A stretch of 64,000 bases of DNA from Ochotona curzoniae (taxonomy: Eukaryota > Chordata > Mammalia > Lagomorpha > Ochotonidae). The notes under the pieces are model-generated. The model worked only from the letters and a program-made list of their open reading frames with translations, did not search any database and was not told where the DNA came from. This document shows positions 23,033 through 34,563 of this stretch, piece after piece. The stretch spans positions 372,001-436,000 of the forward strand of contig NW_024466399.1 in NCBI RefSeq assembly GCF_017591425.1, written 5' to 3'. Made by a program: the position numbers and the translations under genes. Each line of letters opens with the position of its first letter. Within the stretch, counting starts at the first letter, position 1.

Positions 23033-23653
23033 TGCCGGAGTCCAGCTCCAGCTGAGTTCAGAACTCGAGAAGGGTGTGTGGATGTGTAAAGAGGAAAGAA
23101 ACGGACCACTACAATTTCATGATCACAATGGACAATGCGGGAAAGCTGTCCGCTTTATACAGAATCAGTCAAACTCTGGCTCAGACTTTTTACATCAATG
23201 GTCAAGTGGATGTTTCTAAGGATAATTCTGCCATTTGTTTTACCTAAAAACATTGGAATTTCCTACTACAATTCTTATTCTACAACTTAATTTTGTATCA
23301 CAAAGAAAAGGAGAACCTAAAGATCAAGGAAAGAATGAAAGCCTAAATACAGGTCTCTTGATTAGCATAAGGTCAATGGGGACAGCCAAGACAGTAGGAA
23401 TAATAGAAGGCCCTTTTGCAAGACATTATTATTGACATTAACCTCCAAGCTCACATTGAGTAAAAAAGCCAACTCCACAGTAGCAAACAATGCCTGGATG
23501 GATTAGAGTTCTTCCGCAGGGTGGTCCGGTGTCCATGCAAAGGAAGGTGGAGTTGCATTCAGGTGGTTGTAGAGACATCTGCGGGGCCCTGCCTCCAGTG
23601 GAACAATACTCTTCACACCTTCGCGTCCCCCCACATCCACTGCACGGACCCCA
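23033..23653 (-). mobile_element. Solo LTR (same family), inverted
   Basis: On the + strand it runs TGCCGGAGTCCAGC...CACGGACCCCA, the reverse complement of the 10288 and 29629 copies, and contains gctttatac near 23,150. It sits inside the tandem-structured repeat block at 21.6-24.2 kb. Confidence 0.82.
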
Positions 23654-24393
23654 ACAGTTGTTAAAGCCCAATGCTACCTAGTCTGCGCCCAGACACAGCT
23701 TTCACGTGGTTCAGCGGGAGTCCAGACCTAGTCTGGCCTGCTCTACACCCAAACTAGCTCTCATGAGTACCAGTGGGGGCTGAAGTCAAGATCAATCTGT
23801 CACTCCACCGTCCCAGGGCACACCCGCACCAGTGCAGTCTGTAGCCATATACAGCCATGCCTGCTGCACTCAATCCTACACTCATTGTCACCAGTGGAAA
23901 CCCCAACTCAGCTGGGGTGACCCCTAAGCTCCGCAGCAAAGCATGACCCCATCTGAGTTCTTGGGCTAGCAAGCAGAGATGGCAGTTCCACAAGGATGAA
24001 CCCACATTGCTCCCCTCTCCAGATTCTGCTATCAGACTCACTCCTCTCACTCCTGTGCTCCCCTCCAAATCACTTTGGTGTCAGTCTCATACACCTGTCG
24101 TGGACTTGTCAATGCAAGTCCCTCAGCTGTAATTCCTAACCTGGCTATAAAAACCACAGCTCATCTCCCACTGCCACCTGTGTGATCCCGTCATTCCCCT
24201 GTAAATCAAGACCCACTAATCACGAGGGTGCGCCCCCAGGCAGCCCGAGGGACTTAGGCCAGCACCTTTGGCACAGGGGCTGCCTGGCTACAGACACCCA
24301 GTGGATCAAAAAGCCTAACCTCCAGGATGGGGAGGTCCCTGGAGGCCCATTGAGCCTCCCATCCCCAAGGAAGACAGCGGAGCATGCAAATCT

Positions 24394-24732
24394 CTCTTTT
24401 TTTTTTTTTAAGATTTATTTATTTTTATTGCAAAGTGAAATATACAGAGAAGAGGAGAGACAGAGAGGAAGATCTTCCATCTGATGACTCACTCCCCAAG
24501 TAAGCTCAACAGCCGATGCTATGCTGATCCAAAGCCAGGATGCAGGAACTTCTTCCGGGTCTCCCACATGGGTGCAGGGTCCCAAGGCTTTGTGCCGTCC
24601 CCAACTGCTTTCCCAGGCCACAAGCAGGGAGCTGGATGGGAAGTGGAGCTGCCGGGATTAGAACAGGCAACCATATGGGATTCCTGGCGTTCAAGGCGAG
24701 GACTTTAGCCACTAGGCCACTTTGCCGGGCCA
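24394..24732 (-). mobile_element. C-SINE
   Basis: Duplication ggagcatgc(a/g)aatct at 24379-24393 and 24733-24747. Confidence 0.95.
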
Positions 24733-25199
24733 GGAGCATGCGAATCTTAAGGAAACAAATATTTGTGAGGGTACTGAGTCCAAAATCGCAGGGGCCTTCA
24801 GGGCCGAAGCTTGAGTCACTCCTCAGAAACTTTCTCTCCTCTCATAAATCTGCATTTGCAATGAAAAGAAATACATCTTTTAAAAAGGCAATATTGCGTG
24901 TTGTTGGAATTGGTATGTGTAAGCAGAATGCCCAGCAGGTGCCCTATGGCTCCTTGCATCCTGGTCCCGAGGCACTGTACAGATGCACTGTAGGATCACG
25001 ATTCCTCAGCGAAACCGCGGTGATTTGGAATGAGGCTGCAAGGAATATCACATTATATATTGTTATATATTATTATTCCACAGAAAGTCCCACACTGAAG
25101 ACATGCCTGGACTAGACAAACAACTACATATAGTCAGGCAGTACCAAACACTGATAATTGTACTGATGGTCAATGACAAACACCAAAAAGAGGGCTTTT

Positions 25200-25525
25200 T
25201 CTTTTTTGAGATTTATTTTATTTTCATTAGAAAGTTAGATATACAGAGAGAAGAAGTAAAAAGATCTTCAGTCCACTGGTTCATTTACCAGGTGGCTCCA
25301 CTAGCCAGAGCTGAGCTGATCTGAAGCCAAGAGCCAGAAATTTCTTCTGGGTCACCCACGTAGGTGCAGGGTCCCAAGATTTTGGGCTGTTCTCCACTGC
25401 TTTCCCAGGCCACAAGCAGGGAGCTGGATGGGGAGCAGGGCTGCTGGGATTAGAACTGGTGCCTATATGGGATCCTGGCGCATGCAAGGTGAGGATTTTA
25501 GTCACTAGGCTACCATGCTGGGCCC
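25200..25525 (-). mobile_element. C-SINE
   Basis: Full length, more diverged; imperfect a(a/c)agaggg duplication. Confidence 0.9.
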
Positions 25526-25842
25526 AAAACAGAGGACTTTAAAGCTCCCCCAAACCAAGAGAAACTGCTCAGACCTTCCAGAAGACCTGAGACTCCGGTG
25601 GCCCTGCGGGAACTACCTCTACCGCACCGCACAAGTGGAGAATTGAGCCCCCACACCCTACCTGATTGGCTGCAGCTTTCCCCGGCTGAGGCTAAGGGCT
25701 TATACTCCATGCTTGGAGTAGTAGGCTCAGAGAGGGATGTTTACCGTTGAAGGTTAAGATCATAGAAGTCTGAATTTTAAAAATTGAATCAATATGATCA
25801 TTGAAAGACCACTTCAACCCAGCATTTTTTTTAAATTCTTTT

Positions 25843-26149
25843 TTTTTTTAAGATTTATTTTATTTTTATTGTAAAGTCATATATACAGAGAGGAGGAGAG
25901 ACAGAAAGATCTTCCATCCAATGATTCACTCCCCAAGTGAGCACAATGGCCAGTACTGCCAGGAGCTCTCCTGGGTCTCCCACGTGGGTGCAGGAACCCA
26001 AGGCTTAGGGCCGTCCCCGACTGCTTTCCCAGGACACAGGCAGGGAGCTGGATGGGACGCGGGGCCGCCGGGATTAGAACCGGAGCCCATATGGGATCCC
26101 GGTGCATTCAAGACAAGAACTTTAGCCGCTAGGCCACCGTGCTGGGCCC
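25843..26149 (-). mobile_element. C-SINE inserted in the poly(T) head of block D
   Basis: Duplication aaattctttt at 25833-25842 and 26150-26159. Confidence 0.93.
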
Positions 26150-26352
26150 AAATTCTTTTATTTTGATAATCTTTACATAGTTGATTAGGACACAAAGAAT
26201 CAAGGGTTACAGGAAAGTAGGTAAGACCATTGTTTCCAGATTAATATTATTACTTTTCTGTGTCTGGGGTAAGAGGATAGGCAGAGGGAGAAGCCCCACC
26301 CAGCCTCCCACCCATCCCAGGTCTCTGATGTGAAGCATGCTCCAAGGGTCCT

Positions 26353-27110
26353 TGCGATGGACTGGCTCGGCCAGGAGCAATCCGTTCGACGGGAACAGAA
26401 CCCCGGGAACAGTGGGCAAGGATTCGGCGAGTGACAAACAGACACAACTCAAGGAAATTGTATCTGAGTGCATTTTGCAAAAGCAAGGCATCAGCTTATA
26501 TACAATAGTTATTGCAAAGAGACATTTTCTTTGTTTATACATGTGGTTACATTTCTACAAGCAGTTATTCCAGGGAGGTAAGCAGGTGTGTTGAGCAAAG
26601 ATTGTTCTCTAATAGCCTGGTGACAGCCTGCAGTTGCTATTTCTTGGTGGACGCAGTTTGGCACTATTTGCACTTATAATCATTAAGCAGTTAGCTCTCA
26701 TTGTGTTTTGTGCCTTACACTGGTTTTAATATTAACTTGCCTATATTTCCAGTTTTTCTTCCTGTATGGCTTTTTAAGCTATAGATTTCTACTATAATCT
26801 TCTTTTTAGGAATTCTCAAAAATAGTCCCAGGTAGGTTTATTAAAGCTAGTGACTTGATAGTTTTTATCTCACACTGCTTGCTGTCCTTGTCCAGTCTCC
26901 TGTCAGAAGGCTTCATAGAACTATAAAGGAACATTGAGCCTTTGCTGCACATAAATAGTATTATTCCAGCCATAAAGATAAGAGCAAAGAGAGTACAGCC
27001 AGGAACGCCAAGACCACTAGAGATGCAGCCGAGTCCAGGAGGCATCCTTCCTTGAAGCTTCCGCCTCGGCCCGGTGATTTCTCACACAGGCTCCATTGGA
27101 AGTGGCATGA
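26353..27110 (-). mobile_element. 3' fragment of an endogenous retrovirus (env tail, polypurine tract, LTR)
   Basis: Read on the minus strand, an open frame (27045-26806) with one strongly hydrophobic segment and a basic/charged tail resembles the end of a retroviral envelope transmembrane subunit. Next comes a purine-rich tract (26763-26751) and an LTR of about 398 bp (26750-26353) running TGGAAATA...CCATCGCA. No other viral genes are present. It interrupts a repeat block whose sequence resumes at about 27,110. The envelope identity is inferred from order and hydropathy, not from a recognised motif. Confidence 0.65.
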
Positions 27111-29628
27111 GGTCCTGCTCAAGCAGTTTTGATAGTTCAACAGGTCTGAATTGCTGCCAAGCTCATCATTCCAATCGCAATGAAATCTCTTCAGAATCCA
27201 CTGGCTGACATAGTCTCTTCATGGTTGGGATTCTGAGATCAGCAGTTCAGTTGGAGAGATCCCCAAAGATACTTTGTCTGAGGTGATCCCAGACCTGATT
27301 CTTGTGTATGCTTGCCAATACAGGGTCTGACACCGTCCTTTGCCCCAGTCAGCTTATGCATATGCTGGTGGTTACATTTGCTGGGTCAGTTCTGTTTCTA
27401 GCCCTGTCTTCCAACAAACCAATGGGTGTTGCACACCAGCCTGATCCTGTCCACTCCATATTCAGTCCTCACGCAAACCAGTTGGAGCTGCAGCCTAGTT
27501 GGGGTGACTTCCAATAACACCCACCAGGCCTGCACCCTATCCTGGTTCCTGTGCTTGCCAGTATGTACAGCAGACTGGTCCAGTCTATCCCACATCCTAT
27601 TCAGTTCTTATACATGTCAGTGGGCATTGAAGCCTAGTTCAACCCATCCAGCGCCGCTTTCCAGCCCACACACATATGGTGAGTGCTGTTCTGTCTATAT
27701 ACGCCTGCCCCTGTCTTGGTTTTCATGCTCTCCAGTGGGAGTGGTAACCCAAGAGGGAGGTGCCCAATTTTTCCATTATGGGCCACTACCATTCCCAGAT
27801 TATGCACTCTCCAGGTGGAGAGTTTAAGTTTTTGGAGTTTAACTTGACAGATGAAGCCCCCAGTGCCAGCCGATGCTGTGGAGCAAAGCCCAACCAACCA
27901 ACCCTCCTCCAACTTATGCATATACCAGTCGGAGCAGTCAGCCTAGCTTCGCTTTTCCCTGATGTAGCTCACATGAGGCCCACAGGTGTTGTAACCCTGC
28001 CTGGTCTGGTCTGCCCCCATCCCAACTCACACTCTCCAGTGGGAGTGGCTGTCCAGCAAGAGAACACTCCACATTCCCCCTACCGGTTTAGCTCCCTCCC
28101 CCACTGGTTCTCACATCTGCTGGTTGGGTACTGCGGTCCAGTCTGGCTTGGCCCCCCTCGCCTCAGCATTTGCCAGTGGGTGCTGTAGTTTGGCCTGGCC
28201 CACAATCAATTCCAGCTCCCATTGGTGGGGGTTACAACCTAGCCCAGCCCAGCCAGCACCCCCATTCTAGCCCTAATGTGTACTGGTATGTGCTACATTC
28301 GAACCTGGCCTGGCCCACATTCTGTTCTGGTGCTTGGATTCTGGTGCAGGTGATGTGAACTGGTTTAGCCTGGTCCATCCCCAACCTGTGCCAAATGCAT
28401 GATGGTGGGTACCTTTCCCTGGCTTGGTATGCTCCCTATTGTGGTTCTTGCTCTCACCTGCAGGGACTGTGTCCTGCCGGAAGGGTTGCCCAGGCTCCTC
28501 CATCAGAACCTCTCCCAATGCCAGATCTTGCACATACTGGTGGGTCCATGGGCCAGCCCTAGTTAGTCCACCTCCTGTCCTGGCAGGAACAAAGATCTTT
28601 CCTGATTGGCCTTCAACCCATTCCGGTTCTTGCTGTTGGACGTTTCAGCCCAGCCAAGGCCCGTCCATACCCAGACACTGCTCATACATGGCTCAGTAGA
28701 GGCAGAGACCTAGCCTAGTCTATTCTACATCTACCCTGGTTCCCCAGAGCACCAGATGGTGCTGGGGTCTAACCCAACTTGGAGCACCCAGCCCCTGTCC
28801 ACACTTGTGCCTAGGGGCACTATAGCCATATCCAGACCCATTTGCAGCCCCCACACTCACCAGTGGGAACCTCAACCCAGCCAGGGTGTTCTCTTAGCTC
28901 CCAAACCAGGCCTGCTCCCAGCCACAGATTGCGTGCGTGCCAGTGGTTGCTCTGACCCATCTTGGCACAGCCCCTCACCTGTCTTGGCCTTTGTCTTAGA
29001 TGCTGTGTCCTGGCCTTCCTGGCTCATGCAAACCAGCCAGTGTAAGAGCCTAGCTCAGCATGACCTGTACTCCATCCTGATTTCTGTTCTTGCTTGTGAG
29101 TTAAGGTTTGCTCGACCCTGCCTAGTTCGCCCCTTTCCATAACCAGTCAACCTTTAGCCAGCCTTTGGCAACTCCGGCAGGTTATGCATCAGAAGGGAAT
29201 AGCTTGTGACAGAATTGAGAGGTCCATCTTGTAAATTAAATCCACACGCAAAGAAACTGAAATGACAAGTTCACTGCCTTAAAGATTTCCAGGCACGTAA
29301 GACCTTAGGTGCTAGTCTGAAATTGAAAATGAGGAAAAATTCTCCCGAGTGGGTTTTCCTAGCAGCACTTCGCTAACATAAAACCTTTTATCACATCCTT
29401 AGGACAGAAATATTTTATTGGTCCAATGGGTATCCTAATATTATAAAAATCTCATTGGGGAATCAAGATGGCAGAATAGGGTAAGCACATATTTAAACAG
29501 AGGGAGAAATATTAGCCAGTGTAAGCAGAGAGGACACATTCCAGGAGATAGAAGAGGACAGAACAGCAGCAGAGGGGCACCTGGAGACTGACAGACACAG
29601 GAAAGCAGTGGATACAATGGTGTGGTGC

Positions 29629-30424
29629 TGGGGTCCGTGTGATGGGTGTGGAAGACAGGAAGGTGTGAAGAGTATCGTTCTATTGCAGGCAAGGCCGCAA
29701 GGAACTTCCCGCTGTGTGGCAAGGCCCAGCGGATGTCTCTACAACACCTGAATGCAGCTCTGCCTCCCTTTGCATGGACAACCCCATTGAGATTTCTGTA
29801 ATTTATTTAGGCATTGCCTGCCTCTGCGGAGTTACTGTTAAATATCAATAGGAACTTAGAAGCTAATGTTGCTGGTGCCGTTTTTAGCCAAAGAGCTATT
29901 GTCGCTGTTAGGGCTGCATCCTGTGGCAATATGCTAATCAAGGGTGCTAACTCCCCTTTTGATCCTATGCTAATCAAAGGTGTTCTGTCTTCAGGTGTAG
30001 TGGGAATCTATTCTTTCCCTCTTTCTTTGATCTTTTAGGGCCCTTCCTTCCTTGACTATCTCAAGACCAAGCTGTAAAGTAATTGTGGTAGGAATGTGTT
30101 AGTGACTGATATGCACCATCTATTGAGAACCTTTTCCTAGCCAGGCGCCAGGTGCCAGGCACCAGGTGGTTAACATTCTAGCCTTAGGTGCAACAAATGG
30201 CAGAGTTATCTTTGGAAACACCCACTTGACCATGACATAAAAAGTCTGAGCCAGAGTTTGACTGATTTTGTATAAATAAAGCGGACAGCTTTTGTGCGTA
30301 GTCCATTATGATGATGAAGAGTTACTAGTGGTCCGTCTCTTTCTTTCTTTCTCTCTCTCTTTCTTTGCGCCTCATCCACGCACCCTTCGCGAGTTCCAAA
30401 CTCAGCTGGAGCTGGACTCCGGCA
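29629..30424 (+). mobile_element. Solo LTR inserted in the L1 5' UTR
   Basis: Termini are TGGGGTCC...CTCCGGCA; a 9-bp gtgtggtgc flanks both sides (29620-29628, 30425-30433). An AATAAA at about 30,276 (tataaataaagcgg) marks a likely R/U5 boundary. The 3' third ends gcacccttcgcgag...ctggagctggactccggca, shared with the copies at 10288 and 23033. No internal retroviral sequence remains. Confidence 0.85.
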
Positions 30425-30666
30425 GTGTGGTGCTGCAGTGACTGATACCCCAGCGGCATTCAGCGAGCCACGATCTAAACTCCACCAGGAACCAGAATGC
30501 CACCAGCAACCAGGTGGGAAGGGACATTTACCAGGAGCTCTGGAGGTGAACCCAGACAAAGAACTGCCTGTCTTGCTGGTCTGTTTGATTTGACCAGGAG
30601 CAGAGTGTTAGATGATGACCACTGACCACCCGCCCGCTGGTGGGATAATATCAGCAAGTTTTCCAT

Positions 30667-31080
30667 AGTTGTAACAGAAGCTTTATTGCAAAACCCACTC
30701 CTGGGCCCCCTTCACGCAGAGTGGAAGGAAGATGGAGGCGAAAAGGGCAGCTGAGATACATGTCCAGGAGTTTTATACTCCTCTAGACACATGGGCTGCC
30801 AAAGGGGCTGTCTATGCCCCAATTATGTAAGGAATGTCCATTCAGATGTGCCATTGTTCAGCAGGAATCCCACCAGGCCGGTGACTTAACTGGCTCCTGT
30901 GGACCCTCCTGTTCTGGACTAAAGCCTGGGAGTCATGCTGTGTCTGGAGCAGATCCAGCCCCTCATCTCCGGTGCCCTGGGTAGCCATCACAGAGAAAGC
31001 GTGGCAGATCCGAGACGGACAGTGCTGGAACAGGGTGGATTTCACAGCCCAGTCCACCCACTAGAGCCTATTGGGCAACA
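30667..31080 (-). mobile_element. Possible LTR fragment within the L1 5' UTR
   Basis: On the minus strand it runs TGTTGCCCAATAGG... to a caataaagcttctgttacaa end, which looks like an LTR R/U5. I could not find a target duplication, so it may instead be part of the L1 5' UTR. Confidence 0.35.
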
Positions 31081-31654
31081 TTTTTTTTTTAAGGAGGCAA
31101 GGGCCATGGACAGTACTGCACATGCTCAGAGCCAGGAGTGAACTCATTTCTGGCTCAGTGAACTGTAATAACGTGGCATTATACAGGTTCCACTCAAGAC
31201 AGGTCTGGGTAGCCCTCAGACCTGACGGCCAGCAGATCAAGAACTCTAATAGTGGCACATCAGGCATGATTTCTGGCAGGGTGGCAAAGAATTTAAGACT
31301 GCAGGAGACAATAGTGAGCTGTGCATGTGCTGAGCTCAGCGAGAACTCACCCAGCTCACTGCATTGCACTGGTTCCACAGGAAAATAATGCCGACTGTGG
31401 CATTGTTTGGGTAAAAACAGGCCCGTGTGGCCCTCAGACCTAACGGTCAACAAGTTCCGGCAAGATCAGCACCACCAACAAAAACTAGCTATGTAGGACA
31501 CCAGGTGTCTCCCTACTCCAACCAGAAGTGGGAGAAAGGTTGTGCAGACAACGGTGCAGCCTCAGCATGGAATCACAGGAGGTGGAGACTGGTGAGCCAG
31601 GAGCTGAGGCTAGAGAAACCATGGTGGAAATCTAACATAAGAACCCAGACCTGG

Positions 31655-31982
31655 GGCCTGTTTCAGTGACCTAGTGGCTAAAGTCCTTGCCTTGAAAACG
31701 TGCCAGGATCACATATGGGCACTGGTTCTAATCCCGGTAGCTCTGCTTCCCATTCAGCTCCCTGCTTATGGACTGGGAAAGCACTCACTTGGGACCCTGC
31801 ACCCACGTGGGTGACCTGGAGGAAGTTCCTGGCTCGTGGCTTTGGATTGGTGCAGCACCGGCCGTTGTGCTCACTTGGGGAGTGAATAATCGGACGGAAG
31901 ATCTTCCTCTCTGTCTCTCCTCCTGTCTGTATATCTGACTTTCCTATAAAAATAAAATAAATCTTAAAAAAAAGAGAGAGAA
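31655..31982 (+). mobile_element. C-SINE nested in the L1
   Basis: 16-bp duplication aagaacccagacctgg at 31639-31654 and 31983-31998; some internal deletion. Confidence 0.95.
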
Positions 31983-32140
31983 AAGAACCCAGACCTGGAA
32001 TTCGCTGGAGAGAATGACACAAGTGACTGCAAACAAAAAGCCATGTACCAACTGCAATAAGTAAAATCAAACTGTAGACCTGTGGGTGACAGAGCTTAGA
32101 AACCTGCTCCAAGGAGAAGAATCTGATAACCGGAAGTACA

Positions 32141-32479
32141 ATGACCAAGAGCAAAAAAAAAAAAAGAGACAGAGGCACAATGAATATTACTCAAGACTCT
32201 GTTGCAAAGGAACAAAATCCTTTGTCAACCTCAGAGTTAAGTGAGGAAGACATTGAGAAAATGGGGGATACAGAATTCAAAACAAATGTTATAAAACTTC
32301 TTATCAACAATGAGAAGCACGGAAAGCAGGCATTCAAGGAATTTAAGGAATATGTCACACTGGAAATGAATCAAATGAAACCTGATATATCAGAAGTGAA
32401 GAATCCAGTGGAGCCAATTAAAAGGACAGTGGAGAGTCTCCAAAATAGAATGAAGCAAGCAGAAGAAAGAATCTCATAA
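32141..32479 (+). pseudogene. L1 ORF1 N-terminal remnant (coiled coil)
   Basis: It opens with MTKSKKKKRDR and then a Glu/Lys-rich coiled coil ending MKQAEERIS, typical of the ORF1p N-terminal half. A stop follows. Downstream (about 32,540-32,870 in the same general frame) lies an RRM-like stretch with RLTGVQEGAERET and HRTPYR, then further stops. It is a decayed RNA-binding chaperone gene. Confidence 0.8.
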
Positions 32480-33089
32480 TTAGAAGATATTTTCTGTCAT
32501 CAAGGGGAAGCAAACTAAAAGCTGGAAGCAGAGCTGGATCAGGCCAAAAAAAGTATTCAAGAATCGAAAGACACTATTAAGAGGTTTAATGTAAGACTTA
32601 CGGGAGTCCAAGAAGGTGCAGAAAGAGAAACTGCTTTTACAAACATATTTAATGAAATAATAAAGGAAAAATTTCCTTGTCTAGAGAAAGAATTGGGAAA
32701 CAAGATCCAGGAGGGACACAGAACTCCCTACAGGCTTGATCAAAAGCGATATTCACAACACATGATCATCAAGCTCTTCCTTATCGAACATAAGGAAAAG
32801 ATCCTCAAATGTGTACGTGAAAAAAAAAAATCAATCGACATACAAAAGAATGTCAATTAAACTCACAGAAGATCTCTCAGAGGAAACTCTACAGGTCAGA
32901 AGAGATTAGAGTGACATGTTCCAGATTCTAAAAGCAAAAAATTGTCAGTCCAGGATAACATATCCAGTAAAGCTTTCCTTTGTCTTTGAAAAGGAAATAA
33001 AATTCTTCCACAGTAAAGAAAAGTTAACTCAAAGGCAAATGTAAAGAACATTTCAGTGAAATAGAAGATTAAATCAATGAACAACCCAT

Positions 33090-33245
33090 TGCTAAAATGA
33101 CAGAACCAAATTACCACCTGTTTGTATTAATCCTGAATGTAAACAGCTTAAACTCATCAATCAAACATCATTAGTAGACTGGATTAAAAAACAAAACCCA
33201 TCTATTTGTTGCCTACAGTAGACATCAACGGAAAGTGTTATCACA
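33090..33245 (+). pseudogene. L1 ORF2 start (endonuclease) stub
   Basis: The stub contains LVDWIKKQNPSICCLQ, the hallmark of the first strand of the L1 endonuclease. A stop occurs right after CCLQ, and the element is deleted from about 33,245 to its 3' end. Confidence 0.75.
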
Positions 33246-33889
33246 TGGATTTTGATCTTTTTTGTTTCACTTTCTTCTCATTACATTCTTCCATGACTCA
33301 CAGATCATGTAATAGCATCACTTTCTTCAAGAAGGTTCTTTTTCATTTCTTCAGCAACATGTTAGTCATTCAGTAGCATGTTATTTAACTTCATGGTGTT
33401 GTTAATTATTTTTCTTCCTGTTGTTGATCATGTTTCATGGGTTTTGATTTAAGGGGATGCATAGTAACTGTGTAATGGAGACTATCATATCCAGATGTGA
33501 GGATACAATGCAGTACGCACCTCCACTTCCAAAGATGGACTCCCGATAAAGCTGTTTACTGCATCTTGACAATAGGATGCTGGACTCTCCCATTGTCCAT
33601 GCACAGAATGATGGACACACGACTGTGTATGGGGGAACCCTACTATGGTAACGACATAGGGGAACTCAGTGAGGGAGGAGGCTATTGGCTGGAAATAAGG
33701 GAAATCCCAGGGCCTCTGGAACTGTATCATAAAATGATAATTAATTTTTTAAAAATCTCATTAAAATGGAGCTGCCAGATGACTTCTACATGATCAGATC
33801 ATCCACACCAGTGAACCAAACAACAGTAAACAACAGTCAAGCATTCCTGGGCACCCATTTGCCCAGCTGACCGGGTCCCTTTCCAGGGC

Positions 33890-34245
33890 CTCTCCTCAGT
33901 TCTCCAGGCTCGGCCCTCCTCCCTCGGCTCCCCAGGCGATCCCACGCTCCGGCCCTCCTCCCTCGGCTCCCCAGGCTCGGCCCTCCTCCCTCGGCTCCCC
34001 AGGCTCGGCCCTCTTCCCTCGGCTCCCTAGGCGATCCCACGCTCCGGCCCTCCTCCCTCGGCTCCCCAGACTCGGCCCTTCTCCCTCGGCTCCCCACGCT
34101 CCGGCCCTCCTCCCTCGGCTCCCCAGGTTCGGCCCTCCTCCCTCAGCTCCTCAGGCTCGGTCCCTCACGCTCCGGCCATCCTCCTCCCTCGGCTCCCCAG
34201 GCTCGGCCCTCCTCCCTCGGCTCCCCAGGCGACCCCACGCTCCGC
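33890..34245. repeat. GC-rich minisatellite just upstream of the MPHOSPH8 promoter
   Basis: About ten copies of a core ccctcggctcc are arranged in two unit types. One is about 28 bp (ccaggctcggccctcctccctcggctcc); the other is about 39 bp and carries an extra cgatcccacgctcc. The complementary strand has regular GGG/GGGG runs. It lies 320-670 bp before the MPHOSPH8 ATG and merges into the CpG-rich promoter. Confidence 0.9.
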
Positions 34246-34384
34246 GCACCGGCCTGGCGGGCCGAGCCACAAAGCGCGCACCCAGCAGGCAGAGCTGCCG
34301 GGACCAGCCCTCAGTCCCTCCCCCACACCGCGTCTTTCCGCTCTGGGCGTCCCGTTTCCCGAAGGCGCTGCGAGACTCCGCTGC

Positions 34385-34563
34385 GCCCGCCTTTACGTGA
34401 TTGGCTCCTGTGCGCGTCACTCCGGGTTCTCGAGCTCGCCATTGGTCACTTTCCTCACGGCCCCGTGACGCCGCCCAAGTGGCCTGTGGCCCGGCGGAGT
34501 TCGCGCCGGCCCCGCGGTGTGTGTCGCAGTCGGTTTTCCTCGGCGGTTTGCGAGGCCCCGGCC
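34385..34563 (+). promoter_or_regulatory. MPHOSPH8 core promoter and 5' UTR (CpG island)
   Basis: The region is TATA-less and CpG-dense; CpG richness continues to about 35,110. Two inverted CCAAT boxes (ATTGG at 34400-34404 and 34441-34445) lie 41 bp apart, followed by a CRE-like GTGACG near 34465. This arrangement is typical of NF-Y-dependent housekeeping promoters. The start codon has a strong context (ccggccATGG). The exact transcription start cannot be read from sequence. Confidence 0.75.

Larger units (their letters stand above)
21628..24180 (-). repeat. Unnamed lagomorph repeat family, block C
   Basis: It has a poly(T) head, attacatggttgatcaggatggg, a gatagttctgaaatgctgcc module and gttcagtttgttctg. 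An ~80-bp tandem array (22,110-22,500) and the degenerate ccagtgggt...tggtc region follow. The LTR at 23,033-23,653 interrupts it. Confidence 0.6.
25824..29444 (-). repeat. Unnamed lagomorph repeat family, block D
   Basis: The poly(T) head is split by a C-SINE (25843-26149). It resumes with aatctttacatagttgattagg and an acccagcctcccacccatccc module, is interrupted by the retroviral fragment, then continues with aagcagttttgatagttc. About 1.9 kb of degenerate units follows, carrying recurring ccagtgggtgctg-, gcctagcccag- and tggttcttg-type motifs. Confidence 0.6.
29457..33750 (+). mobile_element. L1 retrotransposon, 5' end present, ORF2 largely deleted, with nested LTR and SINE
   Basis: The 12-bp duplication aaaaatctcatt flanks it at 29445-29456 and 33751-33762. 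The 5' end (ggggaatcaagatggc) resembles an L1 promoter with a YY1-type caagatggc. A 5' UTR is followed by ORF1 remnants (from 32141) and the start of ORF2 (TSLVDWIKKQNPSICCLQ near 33165-33220). At about 33,245 it jumps to L1 3' UTR-like sequence ending ctgtatcataaaatgataa. Removing the nested LTR and SINE leaves about 3.1 kb, against 6-7 kb for a full L1. ORF1 and ORF2 contain stops, so it is dead. Confidence 0.88.

Noticed and set aside
23754..24068. 104-codon minus-strand frame in block C
   Set aside because: Lies wholly in the degenerate tandem repeat; frames are not shared with blocks D or E.
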